6,504 nucleotides of DNA from Clostridiales bacterium UBA1701 (lineage in GTDB: Bacteria > Bacillota > Clostridia > Oscillospirales > Oscillospiraceae), in assembly GCA_002320035.1 (NCBI GenBank), contig DCJL01000026.1, forward strand, positions 2,255 to 8,758, given 5' to 3'. Shown piece by piece: positions 5,310 to 6,504 of the stretch (its first letter is position 1; each line of letters begins with the position of its first letter). Below the pieces are notes generated by a model. The model searched no databases and was not told the origin of the DNA. It was given only the letters and a program-made list of their open reading frames with translations. The translations under genes were made by a program, and so were the position numbers.

Positions 5310-5648
5310 TTGGCAGAGGATAAAAAGAATATCGGCCCCAAGGTAGAAAAGACTGACACGGCCCCCGCGCCGGAGCAGCCTGCTCCCGGAAAGGCCGAGC
5401 CTGTTGTGGCAGATCCCGCCCCGGGTGAAAAGGCAGCTCCCGTGGAAAAAGCGGAGCCTGACATCCCGGAGGCCCCCGGCTCTGCGCTCCCAAGCCGCCC
5501 AAGCCCGACAAGGCCAAGCCGCCCTATACCGCATGAGCCGGGGCTTGAGGAAAGCGGTCATGCCGGGGAGCATGACCGCTGGAAAACACGATTATTCGGG
5601 GCAATTCTCTTTAATGCTTTTTTCAGTGTTCCAAAAGCCGAGGAATAA
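5310..5648 (+). pseudogene. Lys/Pro/Ala/Glu-rich element protein, N-terminal part, frameshifted
   Basis: The start is TTG at 5310, chosen because AAAAGGAGG lies 7 bases upstream and the upstream frame would cross a terminator. The protein begins LAEDKKNIGPKVEK and continues as a low-complexity stretch with repeated PAPGEKAAPVEK-like units, resembling the disordered N-terminal tails found on some ICE-encoded proteins (including ParB-like ones, from memory). Near 5484-5487 the character changes to Ser/Arg/Pro-rich. The -1 frame instead continues in style as APKPPKPDKAKPPYTA and stops at 5534-5536. A single lost base there explains this. The open frame itself runs on to 5648, antisense to the SdpI-like gene, so its end is probably not ancestral. 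There is no identifiable folded domain, and function is unknown. Confidence 0.5.
5553..5580. terminator. 10-bp hairpin between the two convergent genes
   Basis: AGCGGTCATG and CATGACCGCT pair perfectly around an 8-base loop. On the minus strand it follows the SdpI-like stop codon by 11 bases and is followed by TTTCC, a weak T-run. It may end transcription of that gene, or be the old end of the plus-strand element gene. Confidence 0.4.
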
Positions 5649-5942
5649 GCCGCAGAAACCTACAATTGCTCCAATAATAACTGCCACATTCACATCAATA
5701 TCAAGGGCAAACAAAGCAACGCACAAAAGAATTTCAACAAAAAGAAAGACTTTTCCAAAATGCTGAAAAATGTCGGGGGCAATCTTTTGTGCATAGTCCC
5801 ATTGAACTTTTGATTTACGGGATGTAGGCGTGTTATAGCCGCTGTGTGACTGCATATCGGTTACTGGATGTTTCCTCAACTGAAAAGCAGCCAAAAGCAT
5901 AACGAATGGAACGATTAAGTTTAATATCAATAAGGCCTGCAT
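5592..5942 (-). CDS. SdpI-family small membrane protein
   Basis: A 116-residue predicted membrane protein with three helices at about residues 3-22, 65-82 and 84-103. The segment GYNTPTSRKSKVQWDYAQ (35-52) matches the conserved GYRTxxSMKNxxTWxFA pattern between helices in the SdpI/YhfL family. The founding member, Bacillus subtilis SdpI, gives immunity to the SdpC toxin and acts in signalling; many short homologues have no known partner. No sdpC- or sdpR-like gene is seen here. The start is placed at 5942 because GAGGT lies 8 bases upstream; the frame is open to 6020, but that longer start lacks a ribosome site and would include the promoter. The gene is intact, visibly AT-richer than its neighbours, and oriented against the surrounding element fragments, which suggests separate acquisition. 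An immunity role is only a family-based guess. Confidence 0.75.
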   Translation of the reverse strand: MQALLILNLIVPFVMLLAAFQLRKHPVTDMQSHSGYNTPTSRKSKVQWDYAQKIAPDIFQHFGKVFLFVEILLCVALFALDIDVNVAVIIGAIVGFCGLFLGFWNTEKSIKENCPE

Positions 5943-5976
5943 ACGCTCTACCTCGCAAATGATTTTTAATAAATAA

Positions 5977-6005
5977 AATATAACACAGAAGTATGAACTT
6001 TTCAC
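5977..6005 (-). promoter_or_regulatory. candidate promoter of the SdpI-like gene
   Basis: On the minus strand GTGAAA (6000-6005, 4/6 match) and TATATT (5977-5982, 5/6 match) are 17 bases apart, placing transcription start about 25-30 bases before the ATG. The surrounding sequence is AT-rich. Supports independent expression of the gene. Confidence 0.5.
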
Positions 6006-6034
6006 CCCATTATTTGACATGACAAGCCTTTTTT

Positions 6035-6059
6035 AAAAATCGCCATATTGACGGGCGAT
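6035..6059 (-). terminator. weak minus-strand hairpin upstream of the SdpI-like gene
   Basis: ATCGCC and GGCGAT form a 6-bp stem around a 9-base loop. On the minus strand it is followed by a run of T residues. It could stop antisense transcription from the element before the SdpI-like promoter. Confidence 0.35.
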
Positions 6060-6096
6060 AAAGAAGCACAAACCACAATACAGGCCGCCGCCCCAT

Positions 6097-6405
6097 ATGG
6101 GGGCGGTGGTGCAGTACGCAAAGACACGCCCCGTATTTGACGGCTACAAGGCAGCCCGGTATTCTAAAAAGTATCTGGCCCAGCACGAGGCGGAGCTTTC
6201 TGACTACCGGGCGGCAAAGGCCGCTATGAGCGATCTGCTGGGCGGGGCGAAGCTCCCAAAGATGGACGCGCTGAAAAAACGGCGGCGGGAACTGGAGGAC
6301 AAGAAAAAAGCCCTCTATGCCGAGTACCGGGCGGCACAGAAGAATATGCGGGAGGCCGTGGCGGTCAAGGCGAACATCGATCATCTGCTGATCTGGCGAT
6401 GCTGA
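6097..6405 (+). pseudogene. C-terminal fragment of a mobilisation relaxase
   Basis: From VVQYAKTRPVFDGYKAARYSKKY through KLPKMDALK to EYRAAQKNMREAVAVKANID, the 102-residue frame matches in order the helical, Lys/Glu-rich C-terminal region of MobA/VirD2-type relaxases of Clostridia conjugative elements. The relaxase nicks DNA at the transfer origin; the catalytic tyrosine and the HxH-type metal site lie in the N-terminal domain, which is absent here. The residues before VVQY (RPPPHMGA) look unrelated to the family, so the 5' break is near 6085-6103, at a CCCCATATGGGG palindrome. There is no ribosome site before ATG 6097. After HLL (about 6389) the frame enters unrelated sequence, reading IWRC and stop. 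It cannot work as a relaxase. Confidence 0.8.
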
Positions 6406-6504
6406 AAGCGGAAGTGGTAAAACCCTCCGTGGGGACAGCAGTTCCAGCCAAGACCTGCTGTCCTCTCTGATTTCTGACTCTGAGCAGTTCAGCATGGGCA
6501 TGGA
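6390..6504 (+). pseudogene. fragment resembling a large serine recombinase C-terminal region, frameshifted
   Basis: Bases 6390-6422 read DLAMLKAEVVK. After a one-base shift, 6425-6504 reads LRGDSSSSQDLLSSLISDSE and continues to the window edge. The combined LKAEVVK-x-LRGxSxxSxDLLxxLI pattern resembles the helical C-terminal part of the large serine (resolvase-family) recombinases that move Clostridia elements, as far as I recall it. A single lost A in the AAAA run at 6419-6422 (AAA-ACC to AAA-CC) would restore one frame. The fragment abuts the relaxase piece with no gap, so it was joined by deletion. The catalytic N-terminal domain is absent, and the right end is cut by the window. The family call is moderate. 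Confidence 0.5.

Larger units (their letters stand above)
5190..6504 (+). mobile_element. decayed integrative/conjugative element remnant
   Basis: Three plus-strand pieces belong to conjugative or mobilisable elements of Clostridia: a Lys/Pro/Ala-rich coding start, a relaxase C-terminus, and a serine-recombinase-like C-terminal fragment. All are truncated or frameshifted, and genes that should lie between them in a working element are missing. An intact minus-strand SdpI-like gene sits among them. The left limit is uncertain; the adjacent tRNA-Ala remnant could mark an old attachment site. The right limit lies outside the window. Confidence 0.65.

Noticed and set aside
5533..5766. A gene starting at ATG 5533 (MSRGLRKAV) on the plus strand
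   Set aside because: After a few codons it is antisense to the SdpI-like gene, has no ribosome site and no protein-like character. At most a truncated start.
5943..6020. Longer start for the SdpI-like protein at 6020
   Set aside because: No ribosome site precedes it, and the added 26 residues cover the candidate promoter and are unlike the family's N-terminus.
1..6504. CRISPR arrays, insertion-sequence transposases, rRNA
   Set aside because: No regularly spaced direct repeats, no transposase motif and no rRNA-like sequence were seen on either strand.

Overview
The window looks like the chromosome of a gut-type Clostridia bacterium (Oscillospiraceae or Lachnospiraceae-like; this is inferred from gene style, strong AGGAG-type ribosome sites and mobile-element families, not from a marker gene). 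Roughly the left three quarters is ordinary, fairly GC-rich chromosome. The right quarter is a patchwork of mobile-element remnants.

Left part (1-4787). Two genes lie on the minus strand: a class I SAM-dependent methyltransferase (118-888) with its own candidate promoter, and a 736-residue lipoprotein (1055-3265) whose second half resembles an ABC-transporter solute-binding protein. Divergent from the lipoprotein, across a 151-base shared control region with an inverted and a direct repeat, is a two-gene operon for an ECF-type sigma factor (3417-3974) and a single-pass membrane protein that is probably its anti-sigma factor (3955-4752). The two overlap by 20 bases and end at a plus-strand terminator (4760-4787). 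The simplest reading is a cell-surface signalling module: the lipoprotein senses or binds something outside, the membrane protein relays it, and the sigma factor changes transcription. That linkage is inference from gene order.

Middle (4753-5309). No protein gene is seen in these 557 bases, but they are dense in dyad structures: a 25-base palindrome, two minus-strand terminator-like hairpins, and a perfect 26+1+26 palindrome. The last, read on the minus strand, contains the D-arm end, the whole anticodon arm (anticodon GGC) and the 3' end with CCA of a tRNA-Ala gene. This is the most unusual object in the window: a tRNA-Ala(GGC) pseudogene whose interior has become a perfect palindrome centred on the anticodon. 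One of the hairpins lies just downstream of it, where a tRNA terminator would be.

Right part (about 5190-6504). Remnants of integrative and conjugative element (ICE) genes are present: a Lys/Pro/Ala/Glu-rich coding start with a TTG codon that is frameshifted, the C-terminal part of a mobilisation relaxase, and, joined directly to it, a frameshifted piece resembling the C-terminal region of a large serine recombinase. Between the first two sits an intact, AT-richer, minus-strand gene for a three-helix SdpI-family membrane protein with its own promoter and flanking hairpins. It may be cargo acquired by the element, or an insertion into it.
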